38,978 bases of DNA from positions 1 to 38,978 of the forward strand of contig ONSE01000029.1 of NCBI GenBank assembly GCA_900320415.1, given 5' to 3'. A program made the translations under genes and the position numbers. The notes below the pieces were generated by a model. It was not told the DNA's origin and searched no databases. It saw only the letters and a program-made list of their open reading frames with translations. The stretch's first letter is position 1. Each line of letters starts with the position of its first letter. This document shows positions 31,252 to 38,978 of the stretch, in pieces. The DNA is from an uncultured Eubacteriales bacterium (lineage in GTDB: Bacteria; Bacillota; Clostridia; Oscillospirales; Acutalibacteraceae).

Positions 31252-31725
31252 CTACTCCGTTACCACGCGCGGCACAATGCCGAAATGCTGCTTTGTCAGC
31301 TCCGCTATCAGCTCTGTGCGCGGACTGTCGTTCCTGTCAATATATATGCTGATCCGGGAGATGATTATGCTTTGATTTTCCGTTTCCGCCAGAATGATTT
31401 CACAGCCGCGAGGCGCTACACCGTTCTGTTCCAGGAGAGCGGTCAGGGTGTTTTCCAGGTTTTCCCTTGTCCGCGCGACGACCTCCGCCCCCACTGCCCC
31501 GTCAGCGGTGGCGGTCAGCTCCTCATAGGAGGATAACCCGTCCGTTTCGGGACGGAACTCCATCACCGCCTTTGACACGGGGATCATCATAGAGCAAACC
31601 AGAAACGCACCCATCACAAGATTAAGTACTCTCTTCAAACTGCCGTCCGTAACAAATCCCGAAAGCAGTGAACAGATAACGGAGGCGGCGCAGGCGGCGA
31701 AAACGACGGTGTAAAGTCCGCTCAT
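31252..31725 (-). CDS. spoIIIAF: SpoIIIAF, stage III sporulation protein
   Basis: A 157-residue protein with two N-terminal membrane helices (TVVFAACAASVICSLLSGF and VLNLVMGAFLVCSMMIPV) and a soluble C-terminal ring-like domain ending IAELTKQHFGIVPRVV. A much longer open frame runs upstream to 32547, but that part is the antisense-free shadow of spoIIIAE in another frame. The real start is ATG 31725, with GGGAGG before it and a 4-base ATGA overlap with the spoIIIAE stop. Confidence 0.93.
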   Translation of the reverse strand: MSGLYTVVFAACAASVICSLLSGFVTDGSLKRVLNLVMGAFLVCSMMIPVSKAVMEFRPETDGLSSYEELTATADGAVGAEVVARTRENLENTLTALLEQNGVAPRGCEIILAETENQSIIISRISIYIDRNDSPRTELIAELTKQHFGIVPRVVTE

Positions 31726-32828
31726 GACGCGCCTCCCATGGAAAAAATCATGGCGGTAATAATTATATAAACCGTCATCACGGAAAGCAGCGACGCCATC
31801 AGGGTGGCGAACACATCCGAAAGGCTCTCCAGAAGCCTTGCGCCCTGCGGTAAATTGAGCGCCTCCGCGACGGACTTTCCCGCCCACAGCGTCACCTGCC
31901 ACAGTATTGCGCCGACGACAGACGGCAGAAAGGTTACGGCGAGCGCAAGAATGACAAATACGCCGATTCCCGATTTGAGTACGGTCACGCTGCCCTGCAC
32001 GGTTTTGAGCGCCTCCGCAAGCGCGGAGCCGACGATGGGGACAAAGGAGCTGAGAGCCATACGCGCCGCCCTGCCCGTCACGGTGTCGAGCGCCGAGGCA
32101 AGCACCTGTTTCAGTCCTATGACCGCCGTAAATATCGCCATCCCGAAGCCGAGGAGCCATTTTGCCATTTTGGATATGGAATGTACAAAGCCGCTGAGGT
32201 ATACCTCCGACGACACGCCTCCTGCGATGCTCATCCCCAGGAGCATCCTCATAAATGGAACTATCACCTGTGAGGAAAGCTGAGAGACTCCCTCCCCCGC
32301 GCCCAGCACAGCGGTATAATATGCCGCGCTGCCTGATACGCTGCCCGACGCGGTCAGCAGAAGGGCGGTGACGGGAATATATGCCAGCATAAGATTGGAG
32401 GCATTCACGACAATATCCGCCGCGTTTTGTATCAATCCCGCCGCAGGAACCGCCACCGACGCGCCGATGCAGAGGGACAGCACCGTGTTCATCGTGCCGC
32501 CGACATCTGAGGACAGAGCCCCCCGGTACGCGGACAGCATCGAGCAAATCAGCAGCATAGCCGTCACGGTGATCAGCCCCTTCAGCGGCGACTGCGCGTT
32601 TTGTGAACCGATGGCAAGGATTTCATTCAGAATGCTCTCAAATGATAATGACGACAGGGAATCCGCGTCCGCTCCATCCGCACCGATAGCAAGCATATGC
32701 TCCCTTGCCTCGTCAGACAGGCTGTCATAGATCCCCGAAACGTCGTACAGCGTTTCCTCTGCGTACACCGCCCTCACGGAAAAGGCACAGAGCACCGCAA
32801 CGAAGAAAACAATTATGATTCTTTTCAC
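31722..32828 (-). CDS. spoIIIAE: SpoIIIAE, stage III sporulation membrane protein
   Basis: A 368-residue polytopic protein with an N-terminal signal peptide (IIIVFFVAVLCAFSVRAVYA) and about seven further hydrophobic segments; GLITVTAMLLICSML and FLPSVVGAILWQVTLWAG are examples. It is the largest membrane subunit of the SpoIIIA complex and is considered its transporter-like core. The start is GTG at 32828 with GGGGTGAG upstream, 24 bases after spoIIIAD. Its stop overlaps spoIIIAF. Confidence 0.95.
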   Translation of the reverse strand: MKRIIIVFFVAVLCAFSVRAVYAEETLYDVSGIYDSLSDEAREHMLAIGADGADADSLSSLSFESILNEILAIGSQNAQSPLKGLITVTAMLLICSMLSAYRGALSSDVGGTMNTVLSLCIGASVAVPAAGLIQNAADIVVNASNLMLAYIPVTALLLTASGSVSGSAAYYTAVLGAGEGVSQLSSQVIVPFMRMLLGMSIAGGVSSEVYLSGFVHSISKMAKWLLGFGMAIFTAVIGLKQVLASALDTVTGRAARMALSSFVPIVGSALAEALKTVQGSVTVLKSGIGVFVILALAVTFLPSVVGAILWQVTLWAGKSVAEALNLPQGARLLESLSDVFATLMASLLSVMTVYIIITAMIFSMGGAS

Positions 32829-32852
32829 TTCTCACCCCGCGGAAGGTTTTCT

Positions 32853-33239
32853 TTATCCCATGAGATTCATCACCGTATTCAGGATATCGGCGTAAAGAGG
32901 CAGCGCCGTCACCGTGACGAGCAGCTTGCCGGCGAGGGAGACATTCCCCGCGAGCGACTGGCTGCCCGCGTCCCTACAGGTATTCACCGCGAACTCTGTC
33001 AGCAGACAGATTCCGATGACCTTGAGCAGAATCACTATATAGGAGATGTTGGTCTGCGAAGCGGCAACGATGGAGTTGACTGTTCCGATAATCTCCGACG
33101 CCCGCGAAAACACGGAAAGGAGAATCAGCACCGAACAGGACAGGGTGAGCATGAGGGCGATTTCTCCGTTTTTCGGACGTATGGTGAGGGACAGGATCAC
33201 GGCAATCACGGCGAGGACGCCGATAGACAGCATATTCAT
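32853..33239 (-). CDS. spoIIIAD: SpoIIIAD, stage III sporulation membrane protein
   Basis: A 128-residue protein with four hydrophobic segments (e.g. IGVLAVIAVILSLTI and ISYIVILLKVIGICLLTEFA), followed by the SpoIIIAD phrase NTCRDAGSQSLAGNVSLAGK. ATG 33239 overlaps the spoIIIAC stop (TGATG), so translation is coupled; an ATG two codons in is also possible. With SpoIIIAC it resembles small export-apparatus proteins. Confidence 0.95.
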   Translation of the reverse strand: MNMLSIGVLAVIAVILSLTIRPKNGEIALMLTLSCSVLILLSVFSRASEIIGTVNSIVAASQTNISYIVILLKVIGICLLTEFAVNTCRDAGSQSLAGNVSLAGKLLVTVTALPLYADILNTVMNLMG

Positions 33240-33433
33240 CAGAAGCCGAACAGCTGCTTGATGGTGGCAAACAGACGGCTGATTTGCGTGATCACCAGCG
33301 TCAGCACCACAACCAGTCCCGCGAGCGTAGTGAGCATTGCCTGCTCCTCTCTGCCGCTGCGGATCAACAGCTGTGACAGCACGGCAACGATAATGCCCAC
33401 TGCCGCGATTTTGAAAATCAACTCTACATCCAT
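33239..33433 (-). CDS. spoIIIAC: SpoIIIAC, small stage III sporulation membrane protein
   Basis: A 64-residue protein with two membrane helices. The opening MDVELIFKIAAVGIIVAVLSQLL and the motif SGREEQAMLTTLAGLVVVL are almost invariant in the family. GAGGTAAAG is the RBS for ATG 33433, seven bases after spoIIIAB. It is short but clear. Confidence 0.97.
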   Translation of the reverse strand: MDVELIFKIAAVGIIVAVLSQLLIRSGREEQAMLTTLAGLVVVLTLVITQISRLFATIKQLFGF

Positions 33434-33440
33434 CTTTACC

Positions 33441-33944
33441 TCACATCAACACAATTGCCGCCGACGCCCCGGCGAAGAATCCCATGGTTTTATATAGTTT
33501 TGCCTTGCTTTGGATCCGCTCCTCCGACTCCGAGAGCCTCGCCGCCGCCTGCGTTTCCAGCAGCTCCAGATGGCGCAGCTGTCCCTCCAGATCTGTTGCG
33601 CCGAGCTGTGAGCCCAGCTCACGCAGAAGGAAATGATCACTCTCTGAAAGAGCGAACGTTTTGGGAATAGCTTTCAGCGCTCTTTCCCACACGACAGTAA
33701 AATCCTCTCCGGTCTTTTCCACACTCAGAAAAGGAAGCTCCGCCTGCTCCGCGCACAGCCTTACCAGCGTGAAGACATCCTCCCCCCGATAGCGGAGGTT
33801 GGTTTTGAGCAGGCTGAGAAACGCGCCGAATCTCCGCAGGAACTCCCTTCGGCGGTAGAGCCGCCGGGACAGCAGGCAGCCTGCCGCAAATGAAGCCGCG
33901 ACCAGAAACACGCAGCCGAGAGCCTTAACCGGAAAGCAATTCAC
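33441..33944 (-). CDS. spoIIIAB: SpoIIIAB, stage III sporulation protein
   Basis: A 167-residue protein with a membrane helix at each end (LGCVFLVAASFAAGCLL and the C-terminal KTMGFFAGASAAIVLM). The helical middle contains LRRFGAFLSLLKTNLRY and FLLRELGSQLGATDLEGQ, the family mark. The fold is similar to type II secretion GspF-like platform proteins. The start is GTG at 33944, inside the end of spoIIIAA (20-base overlap), with AGAGGGTG upstream. Confidence 0.94.
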   Translation of the reverse strand: MNCFPVKALGCVFLVAASFAAGCLLSRRLYRRREFLRRFGAFLSLLKTNLRYRGEDVFTLVRLCAEQAELPFLSVEKTGEDFTVVWERALKAIPKTFALSESDHFLLRELGSQLGATDLEGQLRHLELLETQAAARLSESEERIQSKAKLYKTMGFFAGASAAIVLM

Positions 33945-34857
33945 TGACGCTCACCCTCTCACGAATTTGACCGGCGTTCTCCCTTCCCGCGAGGAATACC
34001 GCCGTCCGGAAGGCTCCCGTACTCAGAAGCCGCCGCAAGGCCTCTCTTTTGTACAGCTCGTCCGGATCCCTCGCGTGAACCGCCGCAATCACCGCCGTAC
34101 CGCAGCGAACGCAGTTCATGACCGCGGGAACCTCTGACGCTCCGATTTCGTCACAAATCAAATAATCAGGTGACATCACACGCACCGCCTGCTCCATCGC
34201 CTCCGCTTTCGGATATCCGCCGTAAACATCGCATAACCCTACGTCATTCTGCGGCGCGCCGCCGACGCAGGCGGCAAGCTCTCCCCTTTCGTCAATCAGG
34301 GAAACAGCCGCTTCATAGGAAAGCTGACGTGCCAGATCCCGCAGCAGCGTGGTCTTTCCCGAGCAGGGCGCGCCGCAGAGGAGCAGACCGTTCTCAAGAT
34401 TGTTCTTTTGCCGCATGAGCGCGTCCGCACAGCCCGAATATTCGCCCGCGATACGCAGGTTGAACGAGCTGAGGTCGCGGATATTCGTGATTTTACCGCC
34501 GCAAATCACCGCCGTACCGCTGATTCCCGCCCTGTGACCGCCGCGCAGCGTGACAAAACCCTCCGCGATCTCATTCTGTCTGCTGTAAACGGAATACTCA
34601 CAGGCGGCGCGCAGGGTTTGCGCCAAATCCTCCGCTTCGGCACAAAACAAGCCGTCCGACAAAAAAGGGGTGATCGTGCCCGCTCGGGTGAAAAAAAGCC
34701 GTTCATCTCCGCAGGTAACGCTCAGCGGCCGCCCCGTCCGAAGGCGGATCTCCCTTGCGGCCGGAGCCAGACGGTTCTCATTCTCGCTGAACAGCGCCCT
34801 GACGGGCGGACTCAGGCAGGATATTGCCTGTCGGTAACGTTGTATCGCGTTTCTCAT
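33925..34857 (-). CDS. spoIIIAA: SpoIIIAA, sporulation secretion-type ATPase
   Basis: A 310-residue cytoplasmic AAA+ ATPase, the motor-like component of the SpoIIIA complex and related to secretion ATPases. Walker A is CGAPCSGKTTLLRDLA. The family block SLIDERGELAACVGGAPQNDVGLCDV and the late PDYLICDEIG (Walker B) and VIAAVHARD (sensor His) are intact. ATG 34857 has GGAGG upstream. It opens the eight-gene operon, expected to be sigma-E controlled in the mother cell. I could not confirm the sigma-E promoter in the short leader before the repeat element. Confidence 0.96.
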   Translation of the reverse strand: MRNAIQRYRQAISCLSPPVRALFSENENRLAPAAREIRLRTGRPLSVTCGDERLFFTRAGTITPFLSDGLFCAEAEDLAQTLRAACEYSVYSRQNEIAEGFVTLRGGHRAGISGTAVICGGKITNIRDLSSFNLRIAGEYSGCADALMRQKNNLENGLLLCGAPCSGKTTLLRDLARQLSYEAAVSLIDERGELAACVGGAPQNDVGLCDVYGGYPKAEAMEQAVRVMSPDYLICDEIGASEVPAVMNCVRCGTAVIAAVHARDPDELYKREALRRLLSTGAFRTAVFLAGRENAGQIRERVSVSELLSG

Positions 34858-34903
34858 TTTTCATTCCTCCGTTTTGATACTAATCCTTGGTGAAAAAACT
34901 AAA

Positions 34904-35110
34904 GGGAGCCTCTAATCATTCCATGTCATGCAGAAGTGCGGAGGATTTATGGCAGAATGTTGTCAAAGCTCCGCAGGTATGCTGACGTACTTCAAGGAGA
35001 ATTGGCAAGATGATGCCGTGAAGATTTCGTGCTTATGCGCGGCAGGGAATTCTTAGAGGGTCCCTAAAAACTGCTGTTTGCGAAATTTAACGCAACAGAT
35101 GTTCAGGGAA
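34904..35110 (+). repeat. TIR-bounded repeat element, long copy, with attached hairpin
   Basis: The segment 34904-35064 (161 bases) is bounded by GGGAGCCTCTAA and its inverse (11 of 12 matching). It carries the same core as 157-264 plus about 53 bases absent there. The following stretch to about 35110 is also shared, including the inverted repeat CTGTTTGCG / CGCAACAG (35074-35098). It encloses a 42-codon open frame on the + strand (ATG 34928 to TAG 35056) that is frame-broken in the short copy. As at the left end, the element sits just past the terminator of a leftward operon (ligA). No transposase is visible. Orientation is arbitrary. Confidence 0.72.
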
Positions 35111-35157
35111 TGGTCAAGGATTAGGATGAGATACAGTTCATTCTATGCGGACAGGCA

Positions 35158-35188
35158 TAAAAATAGACCTGCCCAAAAGGACAGGTCT
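35158..35188 (-). terminator. ligA terminator
   Basis: AGACCTG (35165-35171) pairs with CAGGTCT (35182-35188), with a mismatch and CC/GG inside. It is followed leftward by ATTTTTA. It is 13 bases after the ligA stop at 35201. Confidence 0.85.
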
Positions 35189-35200
35189 GATGATCGGTAT

Positions 35201-37192
35201 TCAGTTTTCTATATCCTGAGGCAGCATTTTCAGAAATTCCTCTTCCGTGAGAATCGGGATACCCAAGGTCTGCGCCTTGGTCAGCTTGCTTCCCGCCTCC
35301 TCGCCCGCGAGAACGTAGGAGGTCTTTTTTGAAACGGAAGACGACGTCTTGCCGCCGTGCTTTTCAATCAGCTTGGACGCCTCGCTGCGCTTCATGGTGG
35401 GAAGGGTTCCCGTCAGCACAAAGGTCTTTCCTTCAAAAACACCGCCCTGCGGCTTCTGCTCCGAGGGCTTCATCTTCAAGCCCAGTTCCTTAAGCTGCGC
35501 AACCAGCTCCGCTGTGCTGTCCAGACGGAAATAGCTCTCCACGCTCTCTGCCATGACGCTGCCGAAGCCGTCGATCTTCGAGAAGTCCTCCGCCTTGGCG
35601 TTCATAATATCGTCGATCGTCAGGAAGTTTTCACAAATCAGCTTCGCAGCCTTCAGTCCGATGTTACGGATGCCGAGGGCAAATATCAGGCGGTACAGCT
35701 CGTTTTCCTTCGATTTTTCGATCGCCCGTATCAGATTGTTGGCGGACTTCTCCGCCTTGCGGTCAAGCGCGATGATATCCTCCGCCTTGAGCCGATAGAG
35801 GTCGGCGGGAGAGGCTATCAACCCCTCTCCGATAAGCTGTTCCAAAACCGCGGGACCGAGACCGTCGATATCCATGGCATCGCGGCTGACAAAGTGAATC
35901 AGGTGCCTTGTGAGCTGGGCGGGACAATCCGTGTTGGTGCAGCGGGTCGCCGCCTCGTCATCCCGTGAGACAGGGCTGCCGCAGGACGGGCAGAGCGTCG
36001 GGAAAGCGAAGGGAACCGCATTCTCCGCGTGCTCACTGACAGAGAGCACCTCGGGGATAATCTCTCCCGCCTTGCGGATGATCACGGTATCCCCGATGCA
36101 GATCCCCTTTTCCTCGATGAAATCCTTGTTATGAAGTGTGGCGCGGCTGACCGTGGTTCCCGCCAGGAGCACCGGCTCGAAAATGCCGACGGGCGTCAGC
36201 ACACCCGTTCTGCCGACGTTGATCTCGATGGAGAGCAGCTTGGTCGGCTTCTCCTCGGGCGGATACTTATACGCCTCCGCCCACTTGGGATATTTGGCGG
36301 TACTGCCGAGCTGTGCGCGGATGTCAAAATCATCTACCTTCACCACCGCGCCGTCGATCGCGTAGTCGTAGCTGCCGCGGTTGTCGCCGATTTTTTGAAT
36401 CTCCTCCAGCGCCTCATCAATCGTGTCACAAACGGTATAAAAGGAGGTCGGGAAGCCCAGCTCCGCGAGATAGTCCAGACTTTGGCGGTGAGAGGTCAGG
36501 GTGACGTCCGTCACCTGCTGGATGTTGAACACAAATATATCCAGAGAACGCTCGGCAGTGATTTTCGCGTTCTTCTGACGCAGGGAGCCTGCCGCCGCGT
36601 TGCGCGGATTCTTGGCGGGCTTTTCCTCATTGAGCTCCTGCCTCCTGACGAGCTCCTCAAAGCTCGGAAAGGACATATAGACCTCGCCGCGCACCTCCAG
36701 AAACGCGGGCGCGTTTTTCAGCCGCTTCGGCAGGCTCTTGATCGTCATCAGGTTGTCCGTGACATCCTCGCCCGTGGTGCCGTCGCCGCGCGTGGAGCCG
36801 CGTACAAAAACGCCGCTGCGGTATTCGCACGAGACGGAAAGACCGTCAAATTTCGGCTCGACCACATAGCGCGCCTGCGGCGCCGTTTCCCTGACTCTGC
36901 GGTCAAATTCACGCAGCTCCTCCGCCGAAAAGCTGTCATGCAGGCTCTCCATGGGGACCGTGTGCGTGACGGGAGAGAACTTCTCCCCCGCGCTGCCTCC
37001 TACATGATTGGTCGGAGAATCGGGCTTGCGCAGGTCGGGGTATTCCTCCTCAAGCCGCTCCAGCTCACGCAGGAGCATATCGTACTCGTAGTCGGAGATT
37101 TCGGGGGAATCCTGGTTGTAGTAGAGATTGTTGTGGTATTCAAGCTCCTCTGTAAGCTCCTGAATCCTGAATTTTGCGGATTGTCGATCCAT
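35201..37192 (-). CDS. ligA: LigA, NAD-dependent DNA ligase
   Basis: This 663-residue enzyme seals nicks during replication and repair, using NAD. The domains in order are the Ia domain (YHNNLYYNQDSPEISDYEYDMLL), the adenylation domain with nucleophile Lys114 in VEPKFDG, the OB fold, the four-Cys zinc finger (CPSCGSP..CTNTDCPAQ), the helix-hairpin-helix region, and a C-terminal BRCT domain (FEGKTFVLTGTLPTMKRSEA to the end). All key motifs are intact and the length is normal. GGTGATG precedes ATG 37192, 21 bases after the HD-protein gene. Confidence 0.98.
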   Translation of the reverse strand: MDRQSAKFRIQELTEELEYHNNLYYNQDSPEISDYEYDMLLRELERLEEEYPDLRKPDSPTNHVGGSAGEKFSPVTHTVPMESLHDSFSAEELREFDRRVRETAPQARYVVEPKFDGLSVSCEYRSGVFVRGSTRGDGTTGEDVTDNLMTIKSLPKRLKNAPAFLEVRGEVYMSFPSFEELVRRQELNEEKPAKNPRNAAAGSLRQKNAKITAERSLDIFVFNIQQVTDVTLTSHRQSLDYLAELGFPTSFYTVCDTIDEALEEIQKIGDNRGSYDYAIDGAVVKVDDFDIRAQLGSTAKYPKWAEAYKYPPEEKPTKLLSIEINVGRTGVLTPVGIFEPVLLAGTTVSRATLHNKDFIEEKGICIGDTVIIRKAGEIIPEVLSVSEHAENAVPFAFPTLCPSCGSPVSRDDEAATRCTNTDCPAQLTRHLIHFVSRDAMDIDGLGPAVLEQLIGEGLIASPADLYRLKAEDIIALDRKAEKSANNLIRAIEKSKENELYRLIFALGIRNIGLKAAKLICENFLTIDDIMNAKAEDFSKIDGFGSVMAESVESYFRLDSTAELVAQLKELGLKMKPSEQKPQGGVFEGKTFVLTGTLPTMKRSEASKLIEKHGGKTSSSVSKKTSYVLAGEEAGSKLTKAQTLGIPILTEEEFLKMLPQDIEN

Positions 37193-37213
37193 TATTCATC
37201 ACCGTTTTTTTAT

Positions 37214-37780
37214 TTACTTCGCGTAATCCTTTTCGCGCAGGAAGGTGGATTCGAGGTCGGCAAGGTGCAGCTTCACCGCCAGCGGATATTTGTCATATGC
37301 CTGACTGATCACGTTGCTGTTTTTGTCACCGAACTCACCCATATGCCAGCGGATCGCCATGGCTTCCTCGATCTTGAGGCGCATCTTGCGCTCAATGAGG
37401 AATACGGACTTTTCGCCGTGACCGTAGGGAAATTGATCCTCAATGGCGTAGTAGGGCACCTTCTCCCACTGACCCGTCTTTTCGTTCTTGACGTTGCGCG
37501 TGGATACTTTGTAGAACTGCGCCTTGCACAAATCGTGCAGGAGCGCACAGATGGCAAAGCTCTCCGCGCTGTCGGTTTCCTCGTCAAAATGCTTCTCCAT
37601 CATGGTGTTGAACACGCTGACGGAATGAATGACCAGACCCCCCTCGCAGGCGCAGTGATAGCGCGAGCTTGCCGGCGCGGTAAAGAAATCTGTCCTCTTC
37701 AGCCAGTCGAGCAGCTCATCGGCTCCTTTTCTGGTGATGTGTTCCTTGTAGATGGTGATAAATTCCTCCTGCGGTGTCAT
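37214..37780 (-). CDS. HD-domain phosphohydrolase-like protein
   Basis: A 188-residue protein with an HD-type metal-binding site: His in GGLVIHSVSVF, the His-Asp pair in CALLHDLCKAQFY, further His in YGHGEKSVFLIE and RWHMGEFG, and a late Asp in LHLADLEST. The spacing fits the YhaM/HDIG-like branch that acts on nucleic acids or nucleotides, but the substrate is not readable. There is no nucleic-acid-binding OB domain as in YhaM. AAGGAGGG precedes ATG 37780. It sits between rpsA and ligA on the same strand. Confidence 0.85.
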   Translation of the reverse strand: MTPQEEFITIYKEHITRKGADELLDWLKRTDFFTAPASSRYHCACEGGLVIHSVSVFNTMMEKHFDEETDSAESFAICALLHDLCKAQFYKVSTRNVKNEKTGQWEKVPYYAIEDQFPYGHGEKSVFLIERKMRLKIEEAMAIRWHMGEFGDKNSNVISQAYDKYPLAVKLHLADLESTFLREKDYAK

Positions 37781-37808
37781 CCGTTTCCCTCCTTTTTGAT
37801 AGTAAATC

Positions 37809-37836
37809 GCGGTAACCTCCGCAGGGAAGTTACCGC
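37809..37836 (-). terminator. Possible weak terminator after rpsA
   Basis: GCGGTAAC (37809-37816) pairs with GTTACCGC (37829-37836) with a 12-base loop. The following bases (GATTTACTATC in RNA sense) are only moderately T-rich, so it may be a leaky terminator or an mRNA-stability hairpin between rpsA and the HD gene. Confidence 0.45.
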
Positions 37837-37861
37837 AATAGAATAACCTGAAACTATGTAA

Positions 37862-38978
37862 TTATTCTTCCGCTGTCTCCTCAGCCTGTGCGGGAGCCTC
37901 TCCGTCGGTAAGGAGCGCTCTCATGGAGAGAGATACGCGCTTCTTGTCGAAGTCGATCGCAGTGATCTTCGCCTGCACGGTGTCGCCTACGGCAAGAACA
38001 TCGGAAGGCTTATCGATTCTTCTGTTGGCAATCTGAGAAATGTGGATCAGACCGTCAATGCCGGGAATGATGTTCGCGAACGCGCCGAAGGTGGTCAGAC
38101 CAACGATGGTAGCGTTCACAACGGTTCCCTCGGGATAATCTCTCTTGAGAATCTCCCAGGGATTGTCGTCCGCGTTCTTGAAGCCGAGGGAGATCTTCTT
38201 GGTCTCCTCGTTGATATCCTTTACGTATACCTCAACGGTATCGCCGATGTTGACAACCTCGGAAGGATGCTTGATGTGTGTCCAGGACAGCTCGGAAATG
38301 TGGATCATGCCGAATACGCCGCCGAGGTCTACAAACGCGCCGTAGCTGGTCAGAGACTTGACAACGCCGGTGTATCTCTTGCCGACCTCGCAGTTCTTCC
38401 AGAACTCCTCGCGCTGCGCGGCTCTCTGCTCCTTGAGCACGCTGCGGATGGAGCCGATGGCTCTCTTGTATCTGCCGCGCTGGGAAACCTCGATCAGACG
38501 GAAGTTGACATCCTGACCTACGAGATCCTCGAGCTTCTCGTCACGGCTCGCGGTTGCCTGTGAAGCGGGGATAAACACTCTTACGCCGTTGTAGAGGACG
38601 ATAACGCCGCCCTTGACAGCTTCTGTTACCTTGCTGGTAAGAATTTCCTGGGAATCAACCTTCTCCTGGAGCTCCTCCCAGCCCTTCTGTGCGTCTACTC
38701 TGCGCTTGGAAAGCATGATGGTGCCTTCCTGATCGTTCGTCTTCATGATCAGCAGCTCGATCTCGTCACCCACCTTGACGATATCCTCGGGCTTCGCGCT
38801 CGGATCATTGGAAAGCTCTGACACAGGAACAAAGCCCGTCTGTTTTCTGCCGACGTCAACCTGTACTTCATTAGGCGCGATGCTGATGACTGTACCCATT
38901 ACCCTCTCATTTGTATTTAAGTTTTTGAGGGATTCTTCAAGCAACTCCTCAAAAGATTCTTCAAAATTTGTTTCACCG
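37862..38978 (-). CDS. rpsA: RpsA-like 30S ribosomal protein S1, 5' end beyond the window
   Basis: At least 372 residues with four S1 RNA-binding repeats. The first runs from about RVMGTVISIAPNEVQVDVG. The second, DSQEILTSKVTEAVKGGVIV, is more divergent. The last two are clear: GKRYTGVVKSLTSYGAFVDLGGVFGMIHISELSW and GTVVNATIVGLTTFGAFANIIPGIDGLIHISQI. The reading frame stays open to the window edge (ETNFEESFEELLEESL before the first in-frame TTG at 38944). This matches the acidic N-terminus of clostridial S1 proteins, so the real start lies outside. It binds mRNA and assists translation initiation. The C-terminus is acidic (AQAEETAEE). Confidence 0.93.
   Translation of the reverse strand, partial: GETNFEESFEELLEESLKNLNTNERVMGTVISIAPNEVQVDVGRKQTGFVPVSELSNDPSAKPEDIVKVGDEIELLIMKTNDQEGTIMLSKRRVDAQKGWEELQEKVDSQEILTSKVTEAVKGGVIVLYNGVRVFIPASQATASRDEKLEDLVGQDVNFRLIEVSQRGRYKRAIGSIRSVLKEQRAAQREEFWKNCEVGKRYTGVVKSLTSYGAFVDLGGVFGMIHISELSWTHIKHPSEVVNIGDTVEVYVKDINEETKKISLGFKNADDNPWEILKRDYPEGTVVNATIVGLTTFGAFANIIPGIDGLIHISQIANRRIDKPSDVLAVGDTVQAKITAIDFDKKRVSLSMRALLTDGEAPAQAEETAEE

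Noticed and set aside
31726..32547. Long N-terminal extension of the spoIIIAF frame
   Set aside because: It lies wholly inside spoIIIAE in another frame, shows a low-complexity Arg/Gly-rich translation, and spoIIIAF has a good RBS and family start at 31725.
37809..37836. Riboswitch or ribosomal-protein leader before the HD gene
   Set aside because: Only a single simple stem is visible and it fits a weak terminator or stability hairpin; no aptamer-like structure is seen.

Overview
The window looks like a chromosomal segment of an anaerobic, endospore-forming member of the Clostridia, most likely the Ruminococcaceae/Oscillospiraceae. The evidence is a complete spoIIIAA-AH operon and spoIIR, AddAB instead of RecBCD, a CIRCE-controlled groESL operon, ferredoxin-linked indolepyruvate oxidoreductase (iorAB), and moderately GC-rich coding DNA with strong AGGAGG-type ribosome binding sites. 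The species is not identifiable by eye, and no phage, plasmid or complete IS element is visible. Layout, left to right: the 3' end of an unknown gene (1-111) and a small terminal-inverted-repeat element lead into the addA terminator. A long leftward gene run then reads, in transcription order, LOR-domain protein, Lrp/AsnC regulator, aminotransferase, ispE, spoIIR, addB, addA (11110 down to 420). Next, also leftward, are an O-antigen-ligase-like protein and a sugar-phosphate transferase. The largest intergenic region (13379-14085) appears to hold two RNA genes: a short leftward sRNA candidate and a rightward 188-nt RNA that I read as 6S RNA. gpsA and a large GT-C-like membrane protein follow and are the only complete protein genes on the + strand. 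They converge on a leftward PqqD-like/S26-peptidase pair. After that come groES-groEL, an iorA-iorB-paaK-ACT operon for aryl-acid metabolism, a nusB-(TsaD paralogue)-xseA-dnaE operon, the spoIIIA operon, a second copy of the TIR element, and a ligA-HD protein-rpsA block. The rpsA start lies beyond the right edge. Functional themes: DNA replication and repair (dnaE, xseA, ligA, addAB), sporulation (spoIIR signals from forespore to mother cell; spoIIIA builds the feeding-tube channel), isoprenoid and phospholipid precursors (ispE, gpsA), surface polysaccharide (sugar transferase, ligase-like and GT-C-like proteins), protein folding, and aromatic amino/aryl-acid metabolism. Most of the window is conserved housekeeping DNA. 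The parts most worth following up are the RNA-rich intergenic region at 13.4-14.1 kb, the orphan PqqD-like/Ser-His S26 peptidase pair, the repeated TIR element, and several places where a terminator and a promoter or RBS share the same bases. All functional calls come from reading the sequence; no database search was run.
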